DNA of 64,000 bases from NCBI RefSeq assembly GCF_016862375.1, contig NZ_BOMV01000065.1, forward strand, positions 1-64,000. The letters are read 5' to 3'. Both the position numbers and the translations under genes were made by a program. A model generated the notes under the pieces. It ran no database searches. It was not told the DNA's origin and was given only the letters and a program-made list of their open reading frames with translations. The DNA is from Paractinoplanes rishiriensis (GTDB lineage: Bacteria > Actinomycetota > Actinomycetes > Mycobacteriales > Micromonosporaceae). Positions 45,601 through 53,022 of this stretch are shown here, piece after piece (the stretch's first letter is position 1; each line of letters starts with the position of its first letter).

Positions 45601-45734
45601 AGAACGTGCACTTCTACGGCACCCATTCCGTCGACATCGACGGTGAACTCGCCCAGCTCGACACCGACGGTTACCGGCCCCTGCGGTTGCCCGGGTATGG
45701 GGTTGGCGAAGATCGGTACAACGGTCAGCACTGA
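42690..45734 (+). CDS. tnpA: Tn3-family transposase TnpA
   Basis: A 1014-residue DDE transposase, full length for Tn3 (about 1000). N-terminal DNA-binding part: DEAFLRKFRTGRNVLGVAVQL. Catalytic block: SSDGQRFPVKGKS (first Asp), EHATDTHGATLANF (second Asp), and the late EQMWCLTLATNAIVCWSTEYH region with the active-site Glu. A GTG is used as start, 78 bp from the left repeat. No frameshift is seen, so the element may still be active. Confidence 0.95.
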   Translation: MATRDVFSEDELARLRGFPELGRAELIRHFTLTSADEAFLRKFRTGRNVLGVAVQLSTLPWLGFVPDDVLAAPAAAVGRLSQRLGIAMGELRGYGEREQTRTDHLREVVGYAGWRTVDTGGWKELDEFLFARAMEHDSPKLLFRLACEYLISSRVVRPGVVHLLEHVATARARAREETWTRVAHLLTPRRRDELDLLLVPDAYLGRTPLAWLGIGPTSSSPAAVKAELEKLAYLRRLDAHTLDLSMLPAERRRFLAGVGRRLTGQALQRREPERRYPILLTLLAQSAVDVLDETLLLFDQAVSGREAAAKQKVADALAERAKGGENRQALLDEILTIVLDTAIGDEQIGTVLRTTIGMDRMRAAWAERRERLPRDHGQLSMLDASMSYLRQFAPAVLAAVEFAGGPGTEQLLQAVSILTGLYATGARKVPSSAPVGFVPTKWAGYLVAAEQAGDVTAYRRYWELAVLVGLRDGLRSGDIFVPGSRRYADPASFLLTPEAWAPQKVEFCHLVGKPVEAADALAQAGDELHTVLVDLETQLAKGNPGEVRLTDDGELIIPPLTAEDVPAEADALRTELAGMLPRVPIASVLVEVDARTGFTDHLMHAGGKVARPAELKRNLMYVIIAEATNMGLSAMAESCGVPYDVLAWTAEWYFRPETLEAANAAVVNYHHRLPLTRAFGSGTLSSSDGQRFPVKGKSITARHLSRYFARGQGVSTYTHVSDQHSTFDTKVIVATAPESHYVLDGLLGNETDLPVFEHATDTHGATLANFALFDLVGKQLSPRIRDLGKITLYRTGPRADFLDRYPRAGALLTRRLNLDLITDMWDDLLRVAASVQGGHATAALVVGKLCSSKRQQNALTSAIKEYGALRRTVYAARYLADETYRRRISRQLNKGENLHALRRSLAYAGEGALRRRHHEQQTEQMWCLTLATNAIVCWSTEYHGLGVAALRRGGRDVDDEVLAHIWPTHHENVHFYGTHSVDIDGELAQLDTDGYRPLRLPGYGVGEDRYNGQH

Positions 45735-45832
45735 TAATGATCTTGTCGGGTGGGGCTGCGTAGACGTTGCGTTCCCGATGGACCGCCCGGGAGGGGTTTG
45801 CCGTGGCGTCGTTCGGGATGCCGTGGCGGCGA

Positions 45833-46834
45833 TCAGGTCATCGAGATGACGATCTTTCCCCGGGCGGCGCCCTTCGCGATGTGGGCGAGGGCTTCCGGGG
45901 TGGAGGCGAACGGATAGACGCGGTCGACGACCGGGCGGATGGTCCCGTTCTCCACGAGGGTGGTGATCTCGCTGAGCTGTTTGCCGCTGGCCCGCATGAA
46001 CAGGAACGAGTAGTCGACACCGAGCTTCGCGGCGGTGCGTCTGGTCTGCAGGCTGAGCAGGCTGGTGGCGATCTTGAGGACGGGGTTTCCCCCGATCTCG
46101 CGGGCGAACTCCGGGTCGGGAGGGCCGGCGATGCCGATGACCTTGCCGCCGGGCTTGAGGATGCTCATCGACTTCGCCACGCTCTTGGGGCCCTGACTGT
46201 CCAGGACGACGTCGTAGCCCTCGAGCACCGTCGCGAAGTCCTGGGTGCGGTAGTCGATGACGATGTCCGCGCCCCGATCTTTGAGGAAGTCGGCGTTCTT
46301 GGCGCTCGCGGTGGTGGCCACCGTCGCGCCGAGGTGTTTGGCGAGCTGGATGGCGATGGTGCCGACCCCGCCAGAGCCGGCCTGGACGAGTACCTTCTGG
46401 CCGGGTCGCAGGTTCGCGCGTTCGACGAGCGCCTGCCAGGCGGTCAGGGCGACCAGGGGCAGCGAGGCGGCTTCGGCCATGGTGAGGTTGGCCGGTTTGA
46501 GTGCCAGGTCGTCCTGGCTGACGGTGAGGAACTCGGCGAAGGTGCCGATCCGGTCCTTGTCGGGACGGGCGTAGACCTCGTCGCCGGGCGCGAAGGCGTG
46601 GACCCCGGCGCCGACCCGGACGACGACACCGGCGAGGTCGTTGCCCAGGACCAGGGGCAGGCGGTAGGGCAGGATGAGCTTGAACTCCCCCTCCGCGATC
46701 TTGGTGTCGAGCTGGTTGACGCCGGCCGCGTGGATACGGACTAGGACTTCGTCGGCGGCGACTCCGGGCTCGGGCAGGTCGGCGAGCCGGAGGTTCGGCT
46801 TCTTGTTGTAGCGGTCGATGACGTATGCCTTCAT
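45833..46834 (-). CDS. NADP-dependent quinone oxidoreductase / zinc-free MDR
   Basis: A 333-residue medium-chain dehydrogenase/reductase. The GroES-like half has IHAAGVNQLDTKIAEGEF and lacks the zinc ligands; the Rossmann motif is QAGSGGVGTIAIQLAKHLGA. It fits bacterial quinone oxidoreductases and enoyl reductases of this length, which reduce electrophilic carbonyls. The ATG at 46834 is the family start (MKAYVID). It is divergent from the TetR gene; the shared operator lies between them. Confidence 0.87.
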   Translation of the reverse strand: MKAYVIDRYNKKPNLRLADLPEPGVAADEVLVRIHAAGVNQLDTKIAEGEFKLILPYRLPLVLGNDLAGVVVRVGAGVHAFAPGDEVYARPDKDRIGTFAEFLTVSQDDLALKPANLTMAEAASLPLVALTAWQALVERANLRPGQKVLVQAGSGGVGTIAIQLAKHLGATVATTASAKNADFLKDRGADIVIDYRTQDFATVLEGYDVVLDSQGPKSVAKSMSILKPGGKVIGIAGPPDPEFAREIGGNPVLKIATSLLSLQTRRTAAKLGVDYSFLFMRASGKQLSEITTLVENGTIRPVVDRVYPFASTPEALAHIAKGAARGKIVISMT

Positions 46835-46894
46835 GGCGTTCTCCGGGTGAGGTCGTGGGTGCAGGTGACGGGCGCTACAGGGTTCGCTGAGCCA

Positions 46895-46913
46895 ATTGTA
46901 GTATGGTCGTAAT
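46895..46913. promoter_or_regulatory. TetR-family operator, copy 1
   Basis: ATTGTAGTATGGTCGTAAT, with a core TATG-GT-CGTA. It lies between the divergent quinone oxidoreductase and tetR genes, and matches the element at 47614 at 17 of 19 positions. Confidence 0.7.
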
Positions 46914-46964
46914 CCTAAAGGGTTGGAACATGACATGCAGCACCCGTCGGGCGAGGGAGGAACC

Positions 46965-47549
46965 GTGGCGCGCTACGGCACGGAGCACAAGGAGGCGACG
47001 CGGCGGCGCATCGTGAAGAGCGCCGGCCGACGCCTGAAGAAGGACGGCCTCGATGGCTCCGGCGTGACGACGTTGATGGCCGACGCCGGGTTGACCAACG
47101 GCGCCTTCTACGCACACTTCGCGTCCAAGGACGCCCTGATCGCTGCGACCATCACCGATCAGCTCCAGGAGCAGCAGGCGCTGTTGCGGCAGCTCGCGGA
47201 CGAGCCGGACGGGTTCGCGCGCTTCGTGCGGGCGTATCTCTCACCCGAGCACCGCGACGACGCCGAAAGTGGCTGCCCGTCGGGAGCCCTGCTCGACGAA
47301 GTGGCCCGCAGCTCGCCGGAGATCCGCCGGGCCTACAGTGCCGGCATCCTCGGCGTGGCCGACGACCTGGCCACGCTGATGGCGCCGGGCGCCCCCGGGA
47401 CCGGGCGGCGCCAGGCTCTGGGGTGCATCGCGATCCTCGTCGGGACGTTGCAGCTCGCCCGGGCGATCGACGACCCGCAGGACTCCGAGACGGTGCTCGC
47501 CGAAGGAGTGCGAGCCATCTCCGCCCTGCTCGCGACCCCGGAGCACTAA
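46965..47549 (+). CDS. TetR-family repressor of the redox cargo
   Basis: A 194-residue regulator. HTH: GVTTLMADAGLTNGAFYAHFASKDALI; the ligand domain carries CPSGALLDEVARSS, a cysteine placed as in the AcuR/NemR-like group that senses electrophiles. The GTG at 46965 is preceded by GGGAGG. Operators in front of itself and of the hydrolase/OYE/SDR genes make it the local repressor. The inducer is probably an electrophile or quinone; that is inference from the cargo. Confidence 0.85.
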   Translation: MARYGTEHKEATRRRIVKSAGRRLKKDGLDGSGVTTLMADAGLTNGAFYAHFASKDALIAATITDQLQEQQALLRQLADEPDGFARFVRAYLSPEHRDDAESGCPSGALLDEVARSSPEIRRAYSAGILGVADDLATLMAPGAPGTGRRQALGCIAILVGTLQLARAIDDPQDSETVLAEGVRAISALLATPEH

Positions 47550-47613
47550 CTGCCACAGGGCCGTCGGATCGCCGCGCTTCGGTAGGTGTGCGATCCGGCA
47601 CCCTTGCACCACT

Positions 47614-47632
47614 ATTGAAGTATGGTCATAAT
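47614..47632. promoter_or_regulatory. TetR-family operator, copy 2
   Basis: ATTGAAGTATGGTCATAAT with the palindromic core TATG-GT-CATA, 64 bp upstream of the hydrolase ATG. Near-identical to copy 1, so both promoters are probably bound by the same repressor. Confidence 0.7.
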
Positions 47633-47695
47633 TTAACCCAGGGTGACGACGGTTTCGGCTGTCACCGGCGCGATCAGCACACGGAGGACACGCTC

Positions 47696-48562
47696 ATGAC
47701 AATCTCGTCCGGCCCCACCGGGGGCATTAGCGCCGGTTACCGAACTGTCCCGACACGGACACTGACCGCCGGAGGTGTCACCTGGGCCTATCGCGTGCTC
47801 GGCGTGCCCGGTGACGTTCCGTTGATCCTGTTGCCGCACCTGGCCGCGGTCCTGGACAACTGGGACCCCGCGGTGGTTGACGGGCTCGCGGCCGGTCGTC
47901 AGGTGATCGCCTTCGACAACCGCGGGGTCGGAGCCACCACCGGCGAGACGCCGAACAGCATCGAGGCGATGGCACGCGACGCGGTGACCTTCATCCGCGC
48001 GCTGGGCCACCAGCAGGTGGACCTGCTGGGCCTGTCTCTCGGCGGCATGGTCGCCCAGGTGATCGCCCAACGGGAAGCGCACCTGGTCCGCAAGCTGATC
48101 CTCGCCGGCACGGGCCCGGCAGGCGGCATTGGCATCACCGAGGTGACGCGCCTGTCGAACCTGGCCCTGCTACGCGGTGCTCTGGCCCGCCGGGACCCGA
48201 AGACATACCTGTTCTTCACCCGGACAGCGAACGGGCGGCGCGCCGCGGACGAGTTCCTCGCCCGGCTACAGGAACGCACCCAGGACCGGGACACCCCCGT
48301 CTCGCTGGGCACCTACCGGGCACAGCTGCGCGCCGTCAGCCGGTGGGGCCGGGCCCGAGCCGCGGACCTCTCCCTGATCCATCAGCCCACCCTGGTCGCC
48401 AACGGCGAACACGACGTCATGGTGCCCACCGCGAACTCCGTCGACCTGGCCGACCGGCTGCCGAACAGCGAACTCGTCCTCTACCCCGACGCCGGGCACG
48501 GCGGCATCTTCCAGCACCATGCCGCCTTCACCGCCACGGCCTTGGCCTTCCTGGCCCGCTGA
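47696..48562 (+). CDS. Alpha/beta hydrolase (cargo)
   Basis: A 288-residue hydrolase with the nucleophile elbow LLGLSLGGMVAQV, the turn FDNRGVGATTGETP, an aspartate in GEHDVMVP and a late histidine in DAGHGGIF; the triad is complete. It is the first of three plus-strand cargo genes and starts just after the second operator. Members of this fold hydrolyse lactones, esters or C-C bonds; the substrate is unknown. The gaps to OYE (67 bp) and SDR (64 bp) suggest a single operon. Confidence 0.85.
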   Translation: MTISSGPTGGISAGYRTVPTRTLTAGGVTWAYRVLGVPGDVPLILLPHLAAVLDNWDPAVVDGLAAGRQVIAFDNRGVGATTGETPNSIEAMARDAVTFIRALGHQQVDLLGLSLGGMVAQVIAQREAHLVRKLILAGTGPAGGIGITEVTRLSNLALLRGALARRDPKTYLFFTRTANGRRAADEFLARLQERTQDRDTPVSLGTYRAQLRAVSRWGRARAADLSLIHQPTLVANGEHDVMVPTANSVDLADRLPNSELVLYPDAGHGGIFQHHAAFTATALAFLAR

Positions 48563-48629
48563 CCACCCCCACCCCGATGGCATCACCGAGCTGAGGATGA
48601 CCGTCCGATCCCGCAAAGGACCCCCCGCT

Positions 48630-49709
48630 ATGACCTCGTCCTCCGCTCTGTGGCAACCGTTCACCCTGGGCAGACTCCAGCTTGCGCATCGGCTCGCGTT
48701 GGCGCCGATGACCCGCAGCCGCGCCAACGCCGACGGCACCCCGGGAGAGCACGCCGCGGACTACTACGGCCAGCGCGCTTCCCTGGGCCTGGTGATCACG
48801 GAGGGTGCCCAGTCGTCCGAGGACGGCCAGGGGTACCTGAACACCCCGGGTATCTACACCCCGGAGCAGATCGCCGGCTGGAAACCGGTCGCTGACGCGG
48901 TGCACGACAACGGCGGGCACCTGTTCATCCAGCTGATGCACGTGGGCCGGATGTCCCACCCGGACAACACGCCGCATCACCGCCAGCCGGTGGCGCCCTC
49001 CGCGATCTCGGCCGACCAGGACATGTTCACCGCGACAGGTCCACAGAAGACTCCGGTGCCGCGGGAGCTGAGCACGGCGGAGATCCACGACGTGATCGGT
49101 GAGTTCCGTGATGCCGCGGCCAGCGCGATCGCCGCAGGCGCGGACGGGGTGGAGATCCACGCCGCCAACGGATACCTCCTGCACCAGTTCCTCTCCCCGA
49201 ACGCGAACGAGCGCACCGACGAATACGGCGGATCGGTGCAGAACCGGGCCCGGTTCGTCATCGAGGTCGCCAAGGCCGTCGCGCAGGAGATCGGCGCCGA
49301 CCGCACTGGGATCCGCATCTCCCCGGCCTTCCCCCTCGGCGGACTCGACGAGGGCGACACCGAGGCGGTCCGCGCCCAGTACCGGTATCTCGTGGGTGAG
49401 CTGGCCGAACTGGGTCTCGTCTACCTCCACGTCCATCACCTCGGAGACGACGAACTACTGCGCTCGCTGCGCGACACCTGGCCGGCCGCGCTGCTCGTGG
49501 TCCGGTACGGCCGCGAGCGGGAGCAGATCGCGGCGGACATCGACGGAGGCCTCGCCGACATCGCACCGCTCGGACGATTCGCACTGGCGAACCCCGACGT
49601 CGTCGAGCGGCTGCGCACCGGCGCCGCCCTCAACGAGGTGGACCCGGCCACCATCTTCGGCGGCGGCACGGCCGGTTACACCGACTACCCGGCTCTCACC
49701 GAAACCTGA
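48630..49709 (+). CDS. Old yellow enzyme family FMN oxidoreductase
   Basis: A 359-residue flavoprotein barrel that reduces activated alkenes such as enones and nitro compounds with NAD(P)H. Family motifs: LALAPMTRSRA, LFIQLMHVGRMSH and the signature HAANGYLLHQFLSPNANERT-DEYGGS. The classic ATG at 48630 follows AAAGGA. It matches NemA-type enzymes, often controlled by TetR proteins that sense electrophiles, which agrees with its neighbours. Confidence 0.9.
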   Translation: MTSSSALWQPFTLGRLQLAHRLALAPMTRSRANADGTPGEHAADYYGQRASLGLVITEGAQSSEDGQGYLNTPGIYTPEQIAGWKPVADAVHDNGGHLFIQLMHVGRMSHPDNTPHHRQPVAPSAISADQDMFTATGPQKTPVPRELSTAEIHDVIGEFRDAAASAIAAGADGVEIHAANGYLLHQFLSPNANERTDEYGGSVQNRARFVIEVAKAVAQEIGADRTGIRISPAFPLGGLDEGDTEAVRAQYRYLVGELAELGLVYLHVHHLGDDELLRSLRDTWPAALLVVRYGREREQIAADIDGGLADIAPLGRFALANPDVVERLRTGAALNEVDPATIFGGGTAGYTDYPALTET

Positions 49710-49773
49710 CTCCACCGAGGCCCTCAAGCCCGATCGATCCTCGACCCGTGACAAGAACAAAGGAAAACACACC

Positions 49774-50487
49774 ATGACCTCACTCGACGGCGCCGTCGTC
49801 CTCATCACCGGCGCCAACGGCGGTATCGGCGGCCACTTCGTCCGCGACGCCCTCGCCCGCGGCGCGACGAAGGTGTACGCCACCGCCCGCAACCCCCGCA
49901 CCTGGAACGACGAGCGGATCGTGCCGCTCACCCTCGACGTCACCGACCCGGCGTCGATCAAGGCCGCCGTCGCGGCGGCGCCGGACGTCACCATCCTGAT
50001 CAACAACGCCGGCGCGACGGTGTCGACCCCCGGCATCCTCACCCACACCGACGAAGAAATCCGCCGCAACGTCGAGACCAACTTCCTCGGCCCGCTCTTC
50101 CTCGCCCGCGCGTTCGCACCGATCCTGTCGGCCAAGGCCGGGAACACCGCGATCATCGACATTCACTCAGCCCTGTCCTGGTACGCCGCCGCCGGCATCT
50201 ACTCGGCCACCAAGGCGGCCCTGTGGTCAGCGACCAACTCCATGCGCCTGGAACTAAAGCCCGCAGGCGTCCAGGTCGTCGGCGTCCACGTCGGCTACGT
50301 CGACACCGCCATGGCCGCCCACACCACCGACCCCAAACTCGACCCCGCCGACCTGGTCACCCAGGTCCTCGACACCGTCGAAGCCGGCGGCTACGAGGTC
50401 CTCGCCGACGACACCTCCGTGCAGCTCAAAGCCGGCCTCAGCGCCCCGCTCGAGGTCGTCTACCCGCAGCTCGCCATCACGAACTAG
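49774..50487 (+). CDS. Short-chain dehydrogenase/reductase (cargo)
   Basis: A 237-residue SDR. Cofactor motif TGANGGIGG, structural NNAG (ILINNAGATVS), and the active site with serine in DIHSALSW and YSATK (Tyr/Lys). The acidic/basic residues after strand 2 (TARNPRTW) favour NADPH. It is the last gene of the redox cargo, and ends 132 bp before the recombination-site palindrome. Confidence 0.88.
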   Translation: MTSLDGAVVLITGANGGIGGHFVRDALARGATKVYATARNPRTWNDERIVPLTLDVTDPASIKAAVAAAPDVTILINNAGATVSTPGILTHTDEEIRRNVETNFLGPLFLARAFAPILSAKAGNTAIIDIHSALSWYAAAGIYSATKAALWSATNSMRLELKPAGVQVVGVHVGYVDTAMAAHTTDPKLDPADLVTQVLDTVEAGGYEVLADDTSVQLKAGLSAPLEVVYPQLAITN

Positions 50488-50619
50488 CACCGCCCGGGAC
50501 GGGGAAGCCACCACCACCCGCTTACCAAGGCCTCCTCGTCCCACCCCGGCAACCGATAGCTGCCAGCAAACGATGCGAAGCAGCAGTTGACCCGGCGCGG
50601 CGGGGGCGCCCGTTCCAAC

Positions 50620-50652
50620 CTGTGACAGAGAATCCCATATTCTCTGTCACAG
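50620..50652. other. Candidate core recombination site (IRS-like)
   Basis: A 14-bp perfect inverted repeat (CTGTGACAGAGAAT / ATTCTCTGTCACAG) around a 5-bp CCCAT spacer. It sits 98 bp upstream of the tyrosine-recombinase start, like the core site of Tn4430-type elements, where strand exchange by TnpI resolves cointegrates. A third copy of the half-site follows in direct orientation at 50717-50730. Confidence 0.7.
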
Positions 50653-50716
50653 AGCCGACGATCCACCCGTCACCACCTGCGGAACGCCCCCGCCGCGGCG
50701 AGGGCGACTCGGCCAC

Positions 50717-50730
50717 ATTCTGTGTCACAT
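50717..50730 (+). repeat. Accessory half-site direct repeat
   Basis: ATTCTGTGTCACAT matches the right arm of the 50620 palindrome at 12 of the first 13 bases, in direct orientation. Tn4430-type sites have two such accessory repeats next to the core; only one is obvious here. Confidence 0.6.
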
Positions 50731-50750
50731 CACCGGAAGAGGTCGCCGAG

Positions 50751-51698
50751 GTGTCCGTGATCCCGCTGCCGACCGCCCGGCGTCCGGTGGCTCTCGTGGT
50801 CGCCGTCGACGCGTTCCTCGACCGGTTCCGCGACGATCCGGGTACCCGGGCCACCTACACCGAGACGATGCGCCGGCTGCGCGAGACCGCCGGGGATCAG
50901 CTACCGGTGGCCGCGCTCACCCCGGAGCTCTACGAGCAGACGATGGTCCGCTGGGACCAGGGCGCCGCGAACACCTGGAACAAGCACCTGTCCGCGCTGA
51001 CCTCGTTCACCGCCTACTGCCGCCGCCAGGACTGGCTGACCACCGACCCCGGCCGGCGCCTGGAACGCCGTAAGGTCACCCGTTCCCGGGACAAGGCCGT
51101 CCCCCGCGCCCGGCTCGACCGGCTGTTCACCGATGACCGCAACCCGCTGCGGGAGCGGGTGCTGTGGCGGATGCTCTACGAGACCTGCGCCCGCGCCGAG
51201 GAGATCCTCGGTCTGGACGTGCCCGACCTCGACATGGAGTTCCGCCGCGCCCTGGTTACCGAGAAGGGCGGCGCTCGCGCCTACGTGCACTGGGAGACCC
51301 CGACCGCCCGCCTGCTGCCCCGGCTGCTGACCGGTCGCACCGCCGGGCCGGTGTTCCTAGCCGACCGGCGCGCACCCGCCGCCGGGCACCGCGCGCCAGC
51401 CCTGCGCGACATCTGCCCGGACACCGGCCGGGGCCGGCTGTCCTACCCGCGCGCCGAGTACCTGTTCAAGCAGGCGTCCAAGCTCCACGATCCGCACGGC
51501 GCCGGGTACACGCTCCACCAGTTGCGCCACTCTGGGTTGACCCACCTGGCCGCCAAGGGCCGCAGCGCCGCCGAGCTCCAGGCCAAGTCTCGTCACCGGC
51601 ACCTGGCCACGCTCGGGATCTACGTGCAGCTCGGTGAGGAGACCTCCGCCCGGATCACCGCCGAGAACGACGAGCACCACCGGCGGCACCGGCGCTGA
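50751..51698 (+). CDS. tnpI: Tyrosine recombinase, probable cointegrate resolvase (TnpI-like)
   Basis: A 315-residue XerC/phage-integrase-type recombinase. N-terminal SAM-like core-binding domain: VDAFLDRFRDDPGTRATYTE. The catalytic residues appear in order: arginine in YETCARAEEILGLDVPD, the lysine strand EKGGARAYVHW, HQLRHSGLTHLA (HxxR) and the tyrosine in HLATLGIYVQLGEE. A GTG at 50751 follows AGAGG. In Tn3 elements of the Tn4430 group such an enzyme replaces the serine resolvase TnpR; none of the latter is present here. Confidence 0.85.
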   Translation: MSVIPLPTARRPVALVVAVDAFLDRFRDDPGTRATYTETMRRLRETAGDQLPVAALTPELYEQTMVRWDQGAANTWNKHLSALTSFTAYCRRQDWLTTDPGRRLERRKVTRSRDKAVPRARLDRLFTDDRNPLRERVLWRMLYETCARAEEILGLDVPDLDMEFRRALVTEKGGARAYVHWETPTARLLPRLLTGRTAGPVFLADRRAPAAGHRAPALRDICPDTGRGRLSYPRAEYLFKQASKLHDPHGAGYTLHQLRHSGLTHLAAKGRSAAELQAKSRHRHLATLGIYVQLGEETSARITAENDEHHRRHRR

Positions 51699-51798
51699 CC
51701 TGGCGTCCCACGTACCGAGATCACCGAGAACGGCCGAATTTGCTGCCAGGGACCTCATCTTGAGGAGCTGCGCCCCAGCTGAGTGCCTAGATCAACTG

Positions 51799-51835
51799 CT
51801 TACCGTTGTTTTGGTCTGGAAACTACGGGCGCCCC
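51799..51835 (-). repeat. Internal, diverged copy of the transposon's terminal repeat
   Basis: 37 bp in the orientation of a right end: begins CTTACCGTTGTTTTGGTCTG and ends CTACGGGCGCCCC. It agrees with the right repeat over most of its length but is one base shorter. No AGATC follows. It marks the border between the redox/recombinase part and the sugar cargo. Confidence 0.8.
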
Positions 51836-51946
51836 TGCGGAAACGACGGCGGCCGCGAGCACCGACCAGACCCGTCCCGCAAACCCTCGTTTCCGGGACG
51901 GCTGGTGAACTGGGTTCGCGCGGCATACATGTTCGGCGGCTCGAGA

Positions 51947-52948
51947 TCAGGCCGGCGGCGGCCCGGTCGTTCCTCGAACGACGAGATGAGGGGCAACGAC
52001 GCTCGTAGGGTGGGCGACCGCGACGCCGTTGATGCGGTCGACGGCCCGGGCCACGGCGAGTTCCGTCATGGCCGGGACGTCCTGGGCGATCGTGGTCAAG
52101 TTGATGTGGGCCAGGCGGGCGAGGTGGCTGTCGTCGAAGCCCACGACGCTGATCTGGTCCGGCACGCGCGCGCCGGCCCGGGCGAGCACGTCGAGCACGC
52201 CGGTCGCGCAGCGGTCGTTGAAGACCGTGACGGCCGTAGGTGGCTCGTTGTCGTCGAGGAGGGTGTGGGCCGCGGTTGCCCCGTCGGTCTCGGTGAGGCC
52301 ACCCGGCACGACTTGCACGTGGCGTCTCAGGCCGTGGGCGTGCATCGCCTCGCGGTAGCCGCGCCGCCGGTCCGCGGCGCCGGGCGCGCGGCCGCCGTCG
52401 ATGTGCGCGATGCGCTGGTGGCCGAGGAGGGCCAGGTGGTCGACGGCCTGATGCAGTCCGTCGGCGTCGGCGGTGCGGATCACATCGAGACCGCGGACAC
52501 CGCGGGCCAGGACCACGACCGGCAGCCGCGTCGCGATCTGGGCCAGCGCGGGGGCGGGTGTCTGCGGGCCGAGCATGATCAGCGCCTCGCACCGGTCCTG
52601 CAGCAGGCCGGCGGTGGCCTCGGCCTCGTCGCGGTCGGGGGTGACGGCGCTGAGCGCGAGCTCGTATCCGCGGTCGCGGGCCGCGGTGTAGAGAGCGGTG
52701 ACCAGGTCGACGTGGAAGGCGTGCTGGATGCCGAAGACCACGCCGAGCAGCCGGCTGCGGCCACTACGCAGCAGCCGCGCCCGGCTGTCCGGCTGGTAGC
52801 CCAGCTCGTCGGCGGCCTCACGAACCCGGCGGCGGGTGTCGGTGCCAGCGCCCGGCTCGCCGCGCATCACCAGCGACACCAGCGACTTGGACACTCCGGC
52901 GCGGGCCGCCACATCGGCGAGGGTGGGCCGGGCCTGCGTGTTCGCCAT
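51947..52948 (-). CDS. LacI-family repressor of the sugar cargo
   Basis: A 333-residue repressor with HTH TLADVAARAGVSKSLVSLVM and hinge ARLLRSGRSRLLG; the effector domain includes VFNDRCATGVLDVLARAGA and SVVGFDDSHLARL. An ATG at 52948 was chosen, though one two codons upstream is possible. It is divergent from the Gfo/Idh gene. Two perfect TGGAACGTTCCA palindromes lie between, so it represses both promoters. Confidence 0.9.
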   Translation of the reverse strand: MANTQARPTLADVAARAGVSKSLVSLVMRGEPGAGTDTRRRVREAADELGYQPDSRARLLRSGRSRLLGVVFGIQHAFHVDLVTALYTAARDRGYELALSAVTPDRDEAEATAGLLQDRCEALIMLGPQTPAPALAQIATRLPVVVLARGVRGLDVIRTADADGLHQAVDHLALLGHQRIAHIDGGRAPGAADRRRGYREAMHAHGLRRHVQVVPGGLTETDGATAAHTLLDDNEPPTAVTVFNDRCATGVLDVLARAGARVPDQISVVGFDDSHLARLAHINLTTIAQDVPAMTELAVARAVDRINGVAVAHPTSVVAPHLVVRGTTGPPPA

Positions 52949-52964
52949 GTGCACACCATAGGTA

Positions 52965-52976
52965 TGGAACGTTCCA
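52965..52976. promoter_or_regulatory. LacI operator, copy 1
   Basis: TGGAACGTTCCA, a perfect 12-bp palindrome with central CG, 16 bp upstream of the lacI start codon. Confidence 0.85.
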
Positions 52977-53022
52977 GCGCCAACCCTTGACGTGGCACGA
53001 CTGCGTCTCGCAGGCTCGGCCT

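Noticed and set aside
50545..50580. Another transposon end (ACCGATAGCTGCCAGC) left of the recombinase
   Set aside because: Similarity to the 38-bp repeat needs several gaps and mismatches; too weak to claim an end.
50223..50750. Long N-terminal extension of the recombinase ORF
   Set aside because: It overlaps the SDR gene, runs through the recombination-site palindrome and is low-complexity; the recombinase core starts near 50751.
42574..51835. A separate transposon ending at 51835
   Set aside because: The bases after 51835 (TGCGG) do not match the AGATC next to the left end, so this shorter unit was not the one that last moved.
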